A stretch of DNA of 64,000 nucleotides from CAWAHD01 sp963781785 (GCA_963781785.1 CAWAHD010000002.1:5084001-5148000); one strand, 5' to 3'; counted from the stretch's first letter, positions 10,401 through 23,800 are shown. The notes: generated from the sequence alone by a model not told the origin. A program made the numbers and translations.

Positions 10401-13400
10401 GTGGGCAACCTCATCGTGCCGGCCGGCACAACACTCAACCTCAACCACCTGAGCCTCTACATCCACACGGCCCAGGTCAAGGGGACAATCATCGGCGGTG
10501 CGATCGTCACAGGCGAGGTCTACGACGACGTCCGCGGCAGTGGGACGATCACCTCAAGCGATCCGGGTCTCGTGGGCTGGACAGTCGAGCTCACGAATTC
10601 GTCCACCGACGCCAGCTACACCACGACCACCGATGTCAATGGCGACTACGGCTTCGCGGGTATCCCCGCCGGCACGTACACGCTCTCCGAGGTGGCTCAG
10701 TCCGGATTCGTCCAGACCGCTCCGGCGTCGCCGGGCACTTACACATTCACGATCTCGTCTGGCCAGTTCGTGAGCAACGAGAACTTCGGCGACCACCCGA
10801 CGGCGTCGATCGGTGGCGAAGTCTTTAACGACGTCAATGGCGACGGGACGCTCGAATCCGGCGAGCCAGGCCTCTCGGGCTGGACGGTCGACCTCCTCAA
10901 CTCCGCCAACCAGAACATCGCCACGGCCACGACGATCTCGACTGGCGGCTATTCATTCACCGGCGTCTTGCCGGGAACCCACACGGTGCAGGTTGTGTCG
11001 CAGTCTGGGTACGTCTCTTCGTCGCCCGCCAGCGTGACTGTCACCGACGACAACGGCCAGGCCGACACCGTGAACTTCGGCGAGTTCCTCCCGGTCACGA
11101 TCAGCGGCGAAGTATTCAATGATCCGACCGACAGCGGCCAGTTCGTTTCGGGCGACACCGGCCTGTCGGGCTGGACCGTGGAGCTGGTCAATGGCACGCA
11201 GGTCACGCAAACCACCTCCGCCTCGGATGGCACCTACTCGTTCGGCAACGTCGGGCCGGGCACCTACAGCCTCGAGGACGTGCTCCAGGCCGGATATGTT
11301 CAGACGACCCCAGCTTCGGGTTCCTTCTCAATTACCACCTCGAGCGGCGGACAATTGTCGAACGAGAACTTCGGCGCCTACCACGTGCAACAAGGCCCGG
11401 TGGTCTATACCGTGACCAGTACCGCCGACACGGGCGCCGGCTCGCTCCGCGAGGCGATTGACGAGGCCGACGCAAACGGCGGTGCCTCCACGATTGCCTT
11501 TGCCATCGGCACAGGCCAGCAGACAATCGACGTGCTCTCGGCGCTACCGGCGATTACCGCTCCGGTCACCATCGATGGCACAACGCAGCCTGGATATTCC
11601 AGCACGCCCTTGATCGAGCTAGATGGTGCCCAGGCGGGAACCGGCGCGAGTGGATTGACGATCACGGGCAACGACATCACTGTCAAGGCCCTGATCATCA
11701 GCGGCTTCGGCGGCGACGGGACCCTAGTGACCGGCAGCGACGATCTCATCGAGAGCAGCGACATCGGCACCGATTCCACCGGGACCAAAGCCATGGGCAA
11801 CGGCGAAGCCGGTGTCGAAGTCAAGGGTGGTGGGACGAACAACACCATCGGCGGCACGACCGCCGGTGCGGGCAACGTGATTTCCGCGAATTCCGGTGAT
11901 GGAGTGGATGACATCGACGCCAATGCGAGCCTGATCGCCGGCAACTGGATTGGCACCAATGCGGCTCGGCACCGCCCTTCTGGCCAACACCGGCGACGGC
12001 GTGTATGTCGCGATGAGCTCATCCGTCATCATCGGCGGAACGTCGCGCGGTGCGGGCAACCTGATCTCCGGCAACGACTCAAGCGGCGTGGAGATCAACG
12101 ACTCCAGCGGCACCCTCGTCCAGGGCAACCTGATCGGGCTCGATCAGAGCGGAACGCTCGCCATTGGCAACTCCGCGGCCGGCGTTCTGATCAACGACGG
12201 TTCCGTATCCAGCACGGTCGGCGGACCGGTGGCCGGGGCGCGCAACTTTATTGCGGGAAACGCCGAAGGCATTCTGGTCACGGGCTCGTCCACCGCAGGC
12301 ACCGATATCGCGGGCAACGCGATCGGGACCGATGTCGAAGGCACGGCCGCGGTGGGGAACCTGACCGCCGGCATCGTCATCGCGGGCGGCTCGGGCGCCA
12401 CGATCGGTGGGGCGTCCAGTCTGGCTCGCAACCTGATCTCCGGGAATACCGGTGACGGCGTCGACATCGGTGATGGTGCCGCGAACACACTGGTTCAGGG
12501 CAACGACATCGGCACGGACCAGACCGGAACAAAACCGCTGGGCAACTCCGGCTCCGGCGTGTCGCTCGACGCCTTGGGTGCCACCATCGGCGGCGCGGCG
12601 CAGGGCTCCGGCAACGTGATCTCCGCCAACACACAGACGGGAGTGTCCGTCGCGGGCGCCACCACGACGGGCGTCGTGATCCTGGGCAATCGCATCGGCA
12701 CCGACCCTACCGGCAGCGTGGCCCTGGGCAATGGGTCCTTCGGCGTGCTGGTGAAGGGCGCCCCCGGGGTGACGATCGGCGGGTCCGCCGCTGGCGATCA
12801 GAACATCATCTCGGCCAATCCCACCGCGGGCATCGGGCTGTACGCGGACACCACTGGCGCCCTTGTTCAGAACAACCTCATCGGCACCGACATCACCGGC
12901 TCGAGACCGCTGGGCAATGGCAACGGCATCCAGATCGACGGAGGCTCGTCCAACAACACAATCGGCGGTACGGCCAAAGGCGCTGGCAATACCATCGCGT
13001 TCTCCACAGGCATCGGTGTTGACGTCGACGCGACGGCCGGGACCGGTAACGAGATCCGCCTCAACTCCATCTTTGCCAGCACCGGGTTGGGGATCGATCT
13101 GGGGGGCAACGGCGTCACTCTGAACAACTCGGCCGGGCACGTCGGGCCCAACGACTATCAGAACTTCCCGGTGATCACGGCGGTCACGAGCACAGGTGGC
13201 GTGACGACCGTGACGGGCACCTTGAACAGCACGCCCGACACAACCTTCGCGATCGATTTCTACACGCTGTCGTCGCTGAACGCTTCCGGCTATGGCGAGG
13301 GCCGGTACGTTCTCGGCTCGGCCCCGGTCACGACGGACGGGACGGGCAACGTCAGCTTCGAGTTCCAGTTCCCGACCCCCGCAAGCGGGGGCCGGTTCGT

Positions 13401-16400
13401 GACGGCCACGGCTACCGATCCCGGCGCCAATACCTCGGAATTCTCCCAGGCGTTCGGTTTCGACATCCCGCCGACGGCCGTCATCGGGTTCACGAGCATC
13501 GCCGTCAACGTCGGGGCCGCAATCTCGTTCAACGGCCTGAAATCGACCGACCCCAGCGGCAATCCGCTCACCTACACCTGGTCGTTCGGCGACGGCGGGA
13601 CAGCGACGGAGCCGGAGCCGACCCACACCTACACCGCCCTGGGGACCGATACCTTGACGTTGACCGTCAACGACGGCTTGGGCGGGATCAGCACAGCGAC
13701 CGCTTCGGTCACGGTCCAGGACGTGCCGCCGGTCTTCACTCCCAACTCGTACGCGCCGCCGCTCTCCTACACGACGCCGTCCTCCGGCGACGGGTTCGGC
13801 GAGTCAGTCGCCTCGAACTACGGCAACGTCGCGATCGGCGCCCCGTCCGCCAGCGGCACGGGCGCGGTCTACCTTTACGACGGTGTCACCAAGGCCAACG
13901 AGTCAATCTCAACCTACAATTACGGCGAGCTCATCCACGTCTTTGCCGACCCCAACCCCGAGCCCGGCGATGAGTTTGGCGCATCGCTGGCGGTGGTCGG
14001 CAACGAGCTGGTGGTCGGGGCGCCCGGCAGCTCCCTTTCCGGGCCAGGCGACGGCGTAGTCTACGTGTTCGACGCCAATGACGAGAGCACGACCTTCGGC
14101 GACGTCCTGGCCACCTTGACGATCCCTGACCCCGGCACCTCGAATGATGCCCATTTCGGCGCCGCCGTCGGCGCGACCAACACGAATATCTTGATCGGAG
14201 CACCGGGCAAGGATGGCGACACGGGCGCGGCCTACGAGTTCGAGGGCGACACGACGCAGCCGGATGTCGGCAAGCTGCTCTTCGACATCTCGAATCCAAC
14301 TGCGCAGCCCGACTCTGATTTCGGTGCAACGGTCGCGGCGGACGGCAACAATGTGATCGTCGGAGCCCCAACGGCTGGCCTGGCCGGGGCGGTCGGCGGC
14401 GTCTTCCTTTTCGACGGCACGACCGGTGATATGATCACGTCGATCGCCAACCCGGACGCGGCGACGACGACCGGCTTTGGCTCAGCCGTGGCGGCCGTCG
14501 GGCCCAACATCCTGATCGGGTCGCCGGACGACAACCATGGTGCTGGAGCGGCCTTCCTCTACGCTCCGCCTGCCACCGTCGGGACTGCGACCTTGCTCAC
14601 AACGTTTGTTCAGCCCGACGGCGGTGGCGGCAATTTTGGCACCTCGGTTGCCACCACGCAGAACGCGGCATTGATCGGCGCCCCAGGGGCCAACCTGGGA
14701 ACGAGCAACGCCGGTGCTGCCTACGTTTTTGACGCCGATCCGGCGAGCCCGACCTTCGGCCGGGCGATCGCCGCAGTGCAAGAGCCCACGCCCACCTCGG
14801 GTGATGCGCTCGGATCCGCAGTCGGGTTTGATGACGGGGCGTTGATTGCGGGCGCAGCCGGATCTGAATCCGCCCAACTCTATCAGCCCACCGCGCCCAT
14901 TTCGCTGTCTTCGGTGACGACCTTCGCGACGACCTCGTACAACTCGGTGATCCTGAGCGGCACGTTCAAGGACGCCAACCCGTCGGTGCCTCTCACCGCC
15001 TCGATCAACTGGGGTGACGGTTCCGCGGCGACCGTCATCAACCTCCCGGTCGGGTCGTACGCCTTCTCTGCCCCGCACGACTACACGGCCAACCCACCGT
15101 CCGGATCGTTCACGATCGGCGTGACCCTGAGCGACCCCTACGGCGAGTCGACGTTCGCGCAGACGACCCTCGGCTTCAGCAACTCGGTGCCCTTGTTCGC
15201 CCCCCGGGCTGGTGTTGTCGCCCTCCAGCATTATCGAGGGAGGCACGGTCAAATTGAGCGGGACGATCAAGAACCCTGACGGGGTCGACACCGATTCGGT
15301 CACGCTCGACTGGGGCGACGGGTCCGTGCCGACCACGATCGACCTGCCGATGGGCCAAGACACCTTCTCGACGACCCATGAGTACTTGAACAATCCAGCC
15401 AGGGTTGAGTCCGAGGTTTATACGATCGTCGGTTCGGTGACCAACCAGAATGACCAGGTTGGATATGCATCGGCGAGCGTCACCGTTAACAAGGGTGCGC
15501 TGCACTTCGCGGCGGCCGACTTGAGCTTGTCAGACACAAGCGTGAACGAGGGAGAGACGATCACACTTTTCGGCCAGTTCACCGACTCGGACACGGTCGG
15601 CTCATACACCGCGACGATCAACTGGGGCGACGGCTCGACTCCGACCAGCCTCAGCGAGCGTGACGGCCAGGTGGTCCAGACGGCCACGCCGGGGCTGTAC
15701 GCCTTCTCGACCACGCACCAGTATCTGCAGAATCCACCGGGCGAGCTAACCGGGGGCACCTATGACATCGACGTCTCGGTGTCGGACGGCGTAAACACAA
15801 CGTCGGCGGACACGCCGATCGTCGTGAACAACGCGGCGCCGTCGGTCCAGATCCTCAGTTCCGTGGATCCGGGCTCCGGGACGATCACCGTGACGGCCGA
15901 CGTGACAGACCCGGACCCGCTCGCCACCGACACGGTGGCCTGGACGCTCACCCAGAACGGGATCGAAATCGGAACGGCCGCGGGCACGAGCTTCACTTTC
16001 CCGATCCCCAACCCGCTCGGCCTGCTGGTCGCGACCGCGACCGTGGCCAGCAGCGACGGCGGGGCGGGCACGGACAGCGCGCAGATGGTGCTCATCGACC
16101 AGTCGGGTGCTTCGGTGGTGATCAACCCGACCGGGATCACGGTCTCCATCGGCGACGTTTTGGTCTCGACCATTCCGCCGGCGGGGGCGGGCCAGGTGGT
16201 CGCGCTCGTGACCGGGTCGAACGACCTGGTCGATGCCAGCGCCGCAACAAGTCCGGTCGAGCTCGTCAGCTCGGGGTCGGACGTGACCCTGATCGGCGGC
16301 GCGGGCAACGACCTGCTCGTTGCCGGATCGGGGGCCAACCGCCTGGTCGGCGGGTCTGGAGACGACACGCTCGTCTCCAATGGCGGTGACGACACGCTCG

Positions 16401-19400
16401 TCGGCGGTACGGGGGAGACCTCGTTCCAGATCAACCCCGGCCAGGACCCACTTGTGATCGGTGGCAGTGGGACCAATACGCTCGACTTCTCAAACGCCTC
16501 CCAGCCGATCACGATCAACCTGGGCCTGGAGTCGGGCCAGACGCAGTTCGTTGATCCCAACAAAGATGAGGTGACACTCGAAGGCAAATTCAACGAGTAC
16601 CTCGCCTCGCCCAATGGCGACAACGTGAGGCTCAACGACGACAACGACCTCGTGTACGCGGGCGCCGGTAACACGACCATCACCGGCGGCGCGGGCAATG
16701 ACTCGATCGTCGGCGGCTCGGGAAATGACATCATCTATGCCACCACCGGCAACACGACCATTACCGGCGGCTCGGGTAGCGAGTCGATCACGGGCGGCTC
16801 GGGCAATGACATCATCTACTCGACGACCGGCAACGACTCGATCACCGGCGGCTCGGGAAGCGAGACGATCGTGGGCGGCTCGGGAAACGACATCATCTAT
16901 GCCACCACCGGCAACGCGACCATTACCGGCGGCTCGGGAAGCGAGTCGATCACCGGCGGCTCGGGAAACGACATCATCTACGCCACCACCGGCAACACGA
17001 CCATTACCGGCGGCTCGGGAAGCGAGTCGATCACCGGCGGCTCCGGCAACGACATCATCTATGCCACCACCGGTAACACGACCATTACCGGCGGCTCAGG
17101 AAACGAGTCGATCACCGGCGGCTCCGGCAACGACATCATCTACGCCACCACGGGCAACACGACCATTACCGGCGGCTCGGGAAGCGAGTCGATCACCGGC
17201 GGCTCGGGAAACGACATCATCTACGCCACCACCGGCAACACGACCATTACCGGCGGCTCGGGAAGCGAGTCGATCACCGGCGGCTCGGGAAACGATATCA
17301 TCTACGCCACCACCGGCAACACGACGATTACCGGCGGGTCGGGCAGCGAGTCGATCACCGGCGGGTCGGGAAACGACATCATCTACGCGACCACCGGCAA
17401 CACGACCATTACCGGCGGGTCGGGCAGCGAGTCGATCACCGGCGGGTCGGGAAACGACATCATCTACGCGACCACCGGCAACACGACCATCACCATTGGG
17501 TCGGGAAGCCAGTTGATCGTCGGCGGCTCGGGTGACGACATCATCTATGGCAACACCGCCGACGCAGTCATCATCGGCGGTACGGGCAACATCTCGATCA
17601 CCGGCGGTTCGGGCAACGAGTCGATCATCGGCGGGTCCGGCAACGACTCGATCTTCGGCGGTTCGGGCAACGACTCGATCGTGGGGGGCACGGGCAATGA
17701 CTGGATCGACGGCGGCACGGGCAACGACACGATCACCGGCGGCACAGGCAACGACACGATCACCGGCGGCACAGGCAACGACTTTATCGGCGGCGGCACG
17801 GGCAACGACTCGATCGTGGGCGGCAGCGGCAGCGACTCGATCATGGGCGGTTCGGGCACCGACATCATCTACGGCGGCCTTCTGTCGAGCACGATCACCG
17901 GCGGTTCGGGCAACGATACGATCATCGGCGGCAACGGCAACGACATCATCTACGGCGGCAGCGGCAACGATTCGATCGAAGGCGGATATGGTGCCGAGTC
18001 GATCGTGGGCGGCTCGGGCAACGATGTCTTGATTGCCGGCAACCTGTCGAGCACGATCACCGGCGGCGCCGGCAACGATCTGATCCTGGGCGGCTACGGC
18101 AACGACTTGATTGACGGCGGTACCGGCGACACCACGATCTCGGCCGGCACGGGCAACGACACGATCGTCGGCGGCTCAGGCGACGACATCATCTACGGCG
18201 GCACCGGCGACAGCACGATCTCGGGCGGGACAGGCAGTGTGACGATCTCCGCCGGCGGGGGCGACGATGTTCTGAGCGGCGACGGGTTCGATTCGTGGCT
18301 GATATTCTACGGTTCGACGAACATGACGCTCACCGACACGACCTTCTCGACTTCGGGGGGGAGCTTGCCCGCGTCGGTCACCAAGATCAGCGGCTTCCAG
18401 CACGCGATCCTGGCGGCCGGCACGGGCGACTTCACGCTCGACGCCTCGGGATTCTCGGGCAGCGCCATCCTTCAGGGCGGGATCGGCAACGATACCTTGA
18501 TCGGCGCGGGCGGGCCCGACACGTTGGTGGGGGGTGCGGGCAACGACTCGCTGGTGGGTGGTGGCGGCGGCGATACCTTCGCATTCAACGACGACTCGAG
18601 CGGCAGCCAGACGATCTTCGAGCCCGCCGAGCTCCCGGGCAAACCCGTCGCCGGGCTCGATTTCTCCCAGGCCCCCGCCGGGATTTCGATCAATCTCGGC
18701 GAGTCGGGGCCCCAGGCGGTGATGCCGGCCACGATGAGCGACGGCGCGCTCACCTTGACCCTGGCCGACCCGCTCGCAATCGACACCGTGCTGGGCAGCA
18801 CCTATAACGATACGATTATCGGCAACATCAACGACAACACCTTGATCGGGGGCGGGGGCGACGACTTGATCGTCGGCTTGGGCGGCAGTAACCTCATCGA
18901 AGGGGGCGTTACCCGGACCATCTATCTCGACTTCGACACTTACGAGCTCCCAGGTCAGCACTTCTACACCCAGGCCGAGCGCGATGCGATCCAGGCACAG
19001 CTCACAGCCGACTATTCCGCCTTCTCGTACATTTTCACCCAGACACAGCCGCAGTCGGGGCCCTACACCACGATCGATTTCAACGACCCGGCGCTCGTCG
19101 GCCTCGAGGGAGGAATCTCGTCCGAGATCGACTGGCGCGATCTCGACATTACGGGCACGACGACACTCACCGCGGACGGCCTGGAGGTCATCCCCCCCGA
19201 TTCGGGCGGGGTCAACGTCAATAACTTCCTGGGCGGTCCCGGCCAGCCCGCCGCCACCAGCGCCGACTTCATCGGCCTGTCGGCCACGATCGCGGCGCAC
19301 GAGCTGGGGCATCTTTCCGGCCTTGAGCACACCGACTCGTTCGGAGCGATCGGCTCGGGAGTCTCCTCCGGGGTCAACCCCGACCTCTACAATCCTGCCT

Positions 19401-22400
19401 ATCCCGGACCGATCGATGCCGACGAGACGGACCTGCACATCATGGCCTCCGGCGCTTCGGTGAACGCGACCCTCGAGGACGCGATCAACGACCCGTTCTT
19501 CGGCGAACGGGAGTCAATCGCGCTGTCCTACGGCGAAAATGGCTCACCGACCAATGAAGAGACCATTGCGCATGATTCGATGTCCGACGCCCAGTCGATC
19601 ACGCTCGAGCCCTTGGTCGTGCCCGACACTGACCTCGAAGGCGTCAACGCCGACAAGGTCTTCGACGTCACGGCCGCCGACCTAGTCGGATACCTTGGGG
19701 AGACAAACGGTGCGTCGAATACCGACTTTTATTCGTTCACCGCCCAGGCCGGCACCTTGATCAACTTCGAGCTCATGTCGGCCGCCCTCACACGGTCCGT
19801 GGCGGCTCCCGGCACCCCGCCTTCCGACTACAACCAGGGGCCTTTCGACACCTCCCTCACCATCTACGACTCCAGCGGCCAAGTGATCGCCTACAACGAC
19901 GACTCGTTCCAGGATTCCGATTCCTCGATCATCGACCTGACCCTTCCCACCACGGGCACCTATTACGCGATGGTGACTTCTTCCCCCAAGTCGGTATTGC
20001 TGGACGAGCCCTTGACCGGTGATTATGAGCTCTTCATGTATACCTTCGCCGCCGGAACCACCGCGGCGTATCCCCCCTCAACGCCCGGTCTCGGCGACAC
20101 GATGTACGCCGGCTCGGGCGACGACACGATCATTGCCGGCTCGGCCGACGACACGATCGCGGCCCAACCCCAGGATACGATCGTCTACGGGTCAGGCGCC
20201 GTCACCACGCTGCCGGCTAACCCCTCCTTGAACGTCTCGGCCGGTACCAGCCAGACGGTTGACGAGGGGTCCAGCGTCACCTTGACAGGCTCGTTCCTCG
20301 ACCCCTCCAGCGACACCACGTATACTGACTGGCACGTCGTCGCGTCGTCCGGCCAGCAGATCGCCGACGGGACGGGCTCGATCTTCACGTTTACCCCGGG
20401 CAACGCGGGACCCTACACGGTCATTTTCACCGTCGTCGACCCCAATGTCGGCTGGGACTCATCCGACGCGGTGATCACCTCCGAAGACGTCCCGCCGGTC
20501 CTGACCGCCGCCAGCGCCAAGCAGAGCGCCTTCGCGGGCGTGAGCACGTCGATCAATCTCGGAACGCTCGCTGTCACAGGCATAGGCCCGTTCACGGGCA
20601 CAGTCGAGTGGGGCGACGGCCAGACCTCGACCTTCTCACCCTCGACCTCCGGGCCCCTCTCCCTGGCTCACACGTATGCGACAGCGGGAACCTACGCGAT
20701 CGGCGAGAGTGTCGCCGAATACGACGGTGGCTCGACGACCGGCAACCTGTCGATCAACGTGAGCGTCGCCGGCACGTCGATGATGCTCACCTCATCGGCG
20801 GCCTCCGCGGTCTACGGCCGATCGGTAACCTTCACGGCCACGGTGGCCAGCCCGGCAGCTCCGACCGGGACGGTGGCGTTCTACTCCGGGGCAGTCGCAG
20901 CGGCCGATGAGATCGGCACCGGCATGCTCAGCGTGGCCAACGGCCTAAGCGTGGCCACATTCAGCACCTCAATGCTGCCCGTGAGCGGCAGCCCGTACAC
21001 GATAACCGCAGTCTACGGCGGAGATGCAGACAATCTGGGCAGCACCTCGAATACGGTCAACCTGACGATCAACAAGGCGAGCGCAACGATCGTGGTCACA
21101 CCGTACAGCGTCACGTACAACGGGAATCCGCACACCGCCACCGGAACGGCCACGGGCGTGGAGTCGCCCAACCCGGCGAACTTGAGCGGTCTCTTGAACC
21201 TGAGCGGCACCACCCATACCGACCCGGGCACGTACACCGACACCTGGACGTTCGCGGGCAACGCGAACTACGTTAGCGCCAGCGGCACCGTCACCGATGT
21301 GATCGCCCCGCCCCTGACCGTTGGCTCGATCGCGGCCGTCTCGCCCAACCCGCGCAACGCGGCGGTGTCTTCCATTGATGTAACTTTCAACAAGCCGTTA
21401 AACCTCAGCACCTTCACCGCCTCCGCACTCACGCTCACCGACAACGGCAACTCGAACCTGATCACGAGTGCCGTCACCGCTAGCCTCGTCTCCGACTCGA
21501 CGTACCAGATTAACGGGCTCGCCGGACTGACCGCGGCCCAGGGCAATTACACGTTGACGGTCAACGCCGCCGATATCCAGGATCCGAACGGCAACTCCGG
21601 ATCGGGGACGCTCTCGACCTCTTGGCTGATGGATGCAACCCCGCCCACTAGCCACGTCAACGCCCTCCCCGTGCGTGAGACGAGCCTCAGCTTTTCTGTC
21701 TCCGTCACCGGCACAGACGGCGGCGACCCGCCGTCGGGCGTCGCGTTGTACGATATCTACACATCCACCAACGGCGGACCCTGGTCGCTCTGGACGACCG
21801 TCCCGGTTTCCAACCCCACGGCCACCTATACCGGCCAGAGCAACACGACCTATGCCTTCTACAGCATCGCCCACGATCTCGCCGGCAACGTCGAGAACAA
21901 GAAGCCGCTGATCGAGGCCAGCACCTACGTACCCAACCTGACGCCGCCCGTCACGGTGGTCGATCCCACGAGCGGAACGAATCCGACCACGGTCAATACG
22001 TCAACCGGTGCGTTCACGCTCGATGTGACCGGGTCTGATCCCGGCGGCGGTGTGGTGACCTACTTTGAAGTCTTTGTCTCGGTCGATTCGGGGACTTACC
22101 AGTTGGTGGGCGGCAACGCCATTCCGGCAGGTCCGGCCATCAGCCAGGGGCAGAGCACGGCAAGCATCACCTATCAAGGCCTGACCGACGGAGCGCAGCA
22201 TCACTATGCGTTCTATAGCATTGGCCTCGACAGCGCCGGCAACCTCCAGCCGGCTCCGGCTGGCCCGAATCTGACTCTCACGGAAACCTTCGCCCAGCCC
22301 TCGGCGCTCCAGGTCACGAACCTGATCGTCGAGAACGGCGCCGTCGAGCGGTCTTACATCCGGTATCTGGACGTCGAGTTCAACGAGTCGGACAGCCAGT

Positions 22401-22873
22401 CGGGCGGCGAGCTCAGCCAGATTGAGCAGTCAGTCGGCACGGGCACACCGGATATCACGCTGTACAAGTACGATCTCAACGGCGATGCCTCGACCAAGAC
22501 GGCCGTCTCGCTGTCCGGCGTGAGTGTCGACGTGATCGATCACGCGATCGAGCTCGACTTCGGCAAGAGCGGCATCGGCGGCAATCCGAACACGACGGCG
22601 GCCGATGGCTATTACGAACTCGACATCAAGCTGCCGAGCGGGCAGACGGCCGTGCATCACTTCTACCGGCTGCTGGGAGATGTCGACGGCGACGGAATCG
22701 TGGACCAGAACGACGTGAACGAGATTGCCGCCAGCATCGGCGAAAGTGCACCTTCGGGCTGGACTCCGCTCAATGCCGACGTCACTGGCGCCGGTACGAT
22801 CACCAGCATCGATCTCACGCTGGCGACTCGCTCGAAGGGCCGGAAGCTAGGCTCGGGTCTCTCTCTGGGCTAA
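4484..22873 (+). CDS. Giant multidomain surface protein with RTX repeats and metzincin-like protease
   Basis: The start is ATG 4484 after AGAGG; a GTG at 4352 is rejected because its extra residues have no counterpart. Three one-base frameshifts (about 9460, 11966 and the C6 run 15200-15205) break the frame, each needing removal of one base. With these the gene encodes about 6,128 residues. Order by position: LEPR-XLL-type leader 4484-4600; eleven imperfect repeats 5214-9100; unassigned region 9470-10490; three SdrD-like B domains 10500-11390; beta-helix with IGGT/GNVIS motifs 11400-13150; PKD 13460-13730; FG-GAP-like repeats 13780-14880; PKD-like domains to 15850; RTX calcium-binding repeats 16285-18560; metalloprotease 18910-19480; PPC-like domain 19650-20060; PKD and Ig-like domains to 22290; dockerin-like EF-hand end 22670-22860. 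It is probably a secreted or cell-surface adhesin-protease. The C-terminus lacks a PEP-CTERM or LPXTG sorting signal. Confidence 0.85.
5214..9100 (+). repeat. Eleven imperfect protein repeats (GGSYxLPNLTDxDGSSL type)
   Basis: A core of the form NLTD(V/I)(D/N)GS recurs at about 5228, 5569, 5909, 6347, 6680, 7094, 7430, 7847, 8181, 8594 and 9039. Spacings are 341, 340, 438, 333, 414, 336, 417, 334, 413 and 445 bases, so after the first two units short (about 111-residue) and long (about 138-148-residue) copies alternate. Each unit carries a Gly-rich GGSL(A/T)LPAL segment, a TVD(A/S)xSTxPLxQ(F/L)TS segment and Leu at regular intervals, suggesting a solenoid. The long copies have an extra SLPALxxITG segment. 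I do not recognise a named family. Confidence 0.75.
16739..17548 (+). repeat. Ten tandem 81-bp units within the RTX region
   Basis: Ten consecutive units of exactly 81 bp (27 residues) fill 810 bp. Each encodes TTGNTTITGGSGSESITGG followed by SGNDIIYA, with two RTX-type GGSG(N/S) turns. Units 3-9 are nearly identical at the DNA level, with mostly third-position differences; units 1, 2 and 10 are more diverged. RTX repeats bind calcium between turns and fold on secretion in known proteins. The near-identity suggests recent amplification or homogenisation, and the copy number may vary between strains or be misassembled. Confidence 0.9.
18910..19480 (+). other. Metzincin-like zinc metalloprotease domain inside the giant protein
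   Basis: Between the RTX block and the PPC-like domain lies a region starting TIYLDFDTYELPG. It contains HELGHLSGLEH at 19298-19330, an exact HExxHxxGxxH zinc-binding motif with catalytic Glu. About 37 residues downstream, DLHIMASGAS (ATG 19442-19444) fits the Met-turn of metzincins. Both hallmarks are present and in the right order, so the domain is predicted to be active. The substrate is unknown. Confidence 0.8.
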
Positions 22874-23050
22874 ATTGAGCGGGACCGTGCGAGCCACAAA
22901 GTTGATTTTTTGAAACAGTTATCGCGGTTTGCCCGAGTGAGGGTGATAATCGCTCCTGGAATATCAGATCAACGAGCCAATGACCAGCAGGTTTGGACGC
23001 GGGCGCGCGCATCCGTAGAAGAGAGCGATGAGCCTCAAGGAGTTTGTGAC

Positions 23051-23800
23051 ATGCCACGACGTATGTGGGTTTTGTGCATCGCCTTGGCGTTTTTCGCGGC
23101 GCCTGCGCGGGCGGATCTCGTCCTCTCGATCGGAACCACGACGATCACGCCGGGAGGCACCGGCGAGATCGACGTGTATCTGACGAGCAACGCCAGCGCG
23201 GCATCGCCCGACTTGATCAATAATTACGGGTTTCAGCTCCAGATCACAAACGACGGAACGGACGGCACGCAGCTCGCGTTTTCGACCAGTCAAAACTTTG
23301 GGTACGTCTCCAACACGAGCCTGAATCCGGCTTACGTCTTCCTCGGCGACAGTACTGCTGCCCAGTCGGTTCCCCCGTTCATCGGCGGCCCTCCGACCCA
23401 GACGATGTATCCCAACGACACATTCACGGGGGCGGATTCTACCTTCAGCGGCAACCCAGTCAGTTTGAGTGCTGGCACCACCTATCTGCTGGCCGTTCTC
23501 TCGGTCACCGCTTCGACCCCGGCGCCGCCGATGGCCGGCGACTCGTTCACGATCAGCCTGTTGCCGCAAGTTGGAGACGGTTCGGCCAATACCAACCCGT
23601 TCACCTACTTCGACAATTTCAATTTCAACACCGGTACCGAAACCTCGGCAACGCAATTCACCAGCACATCCGGGGGTGTAAACGTCATCGCTGCCGCGGT
23701 TCCCGAGCCGGCTTCGATCGTCTCCGGGCTCACCACGCTCCTGGTCATGGGAGGCATGTACAGCGTGCGCCGCGTCGTCCGTCGTCCACGGCGTCAATAG
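23051..23800 (+). CDS. PEP-CTERM sorted exported protein
   Basis: ATG 23051 is preceded by AAGGAG eight bases upstream. The 249-residue product has a signal peptide (MPRRMWVLCIALAFFAAPARA), a mature domain rich in Gly, Thr and Asn beginning DLVLSIGTTTITPGGTGEI, and a C-terminal sorting signal: VPEPAS, hydrophobic segment, then RRVVRRPRRQ. PEP-CTERM proteins are thought to be processed by an exosortase and delivered to the cell surface or extracellular matrix. The exosortase is not in the window. The mature region resembles cohesin-like/PEP-CTERM beta-sandwich proteins only loosely. It follows the giant gene by 177 bases on the same strand, with no obvious terminator between. Confidence 0.85.
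   Translation: MPRRMWVLCIALAFFAAPARADLVLSIGTTTITPGGTGEIDVYLTSNASAASPDLINNYGFQLQITNDGTDGTQLAFSTSQNFGYVSNTSLNPAYVFLGDSTAAQSVPPFIGGPPTQTMYPNDTFTGADSTFSGNPVSLSAGTTYLLAVLSVTASTPAPPMAGDSFTISLLPQVGDGSANTNPFTYFDNFNFNTGTETSATQFTSTSGGVNVIAAAVPEPASIVSGLTTLLVMGGMYSVRRVVRRPRRQ

Noticed and set aside
12079..13626. 515-codon open frame antisense to the giant gene
   Set aside because: High GC with biased third positions leaves antisense frames open; the plus strand encodes a recognisable beta-helix and PKD region.
16739..17548. Possible CRISPR array
   Set aside because: Units are contiguous 81-bp in-frame coding repeats with no variable spacers and lie inside a coding region.
16698..18032. Long open frames in the second plus frame of the RTX repeats
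   Set aside because: They are the tandem repeat read in the wrong frame, giving monotonous Ser/Arg/Ala/Pro peptides with no family signal.
18176..19438. 420-codon antisense frame over the RTX and protease region
   Set aside because: It is antisense to a segment with an intact metzincin motif and has Arg/Gly/Val-rich composition typical of shadows.
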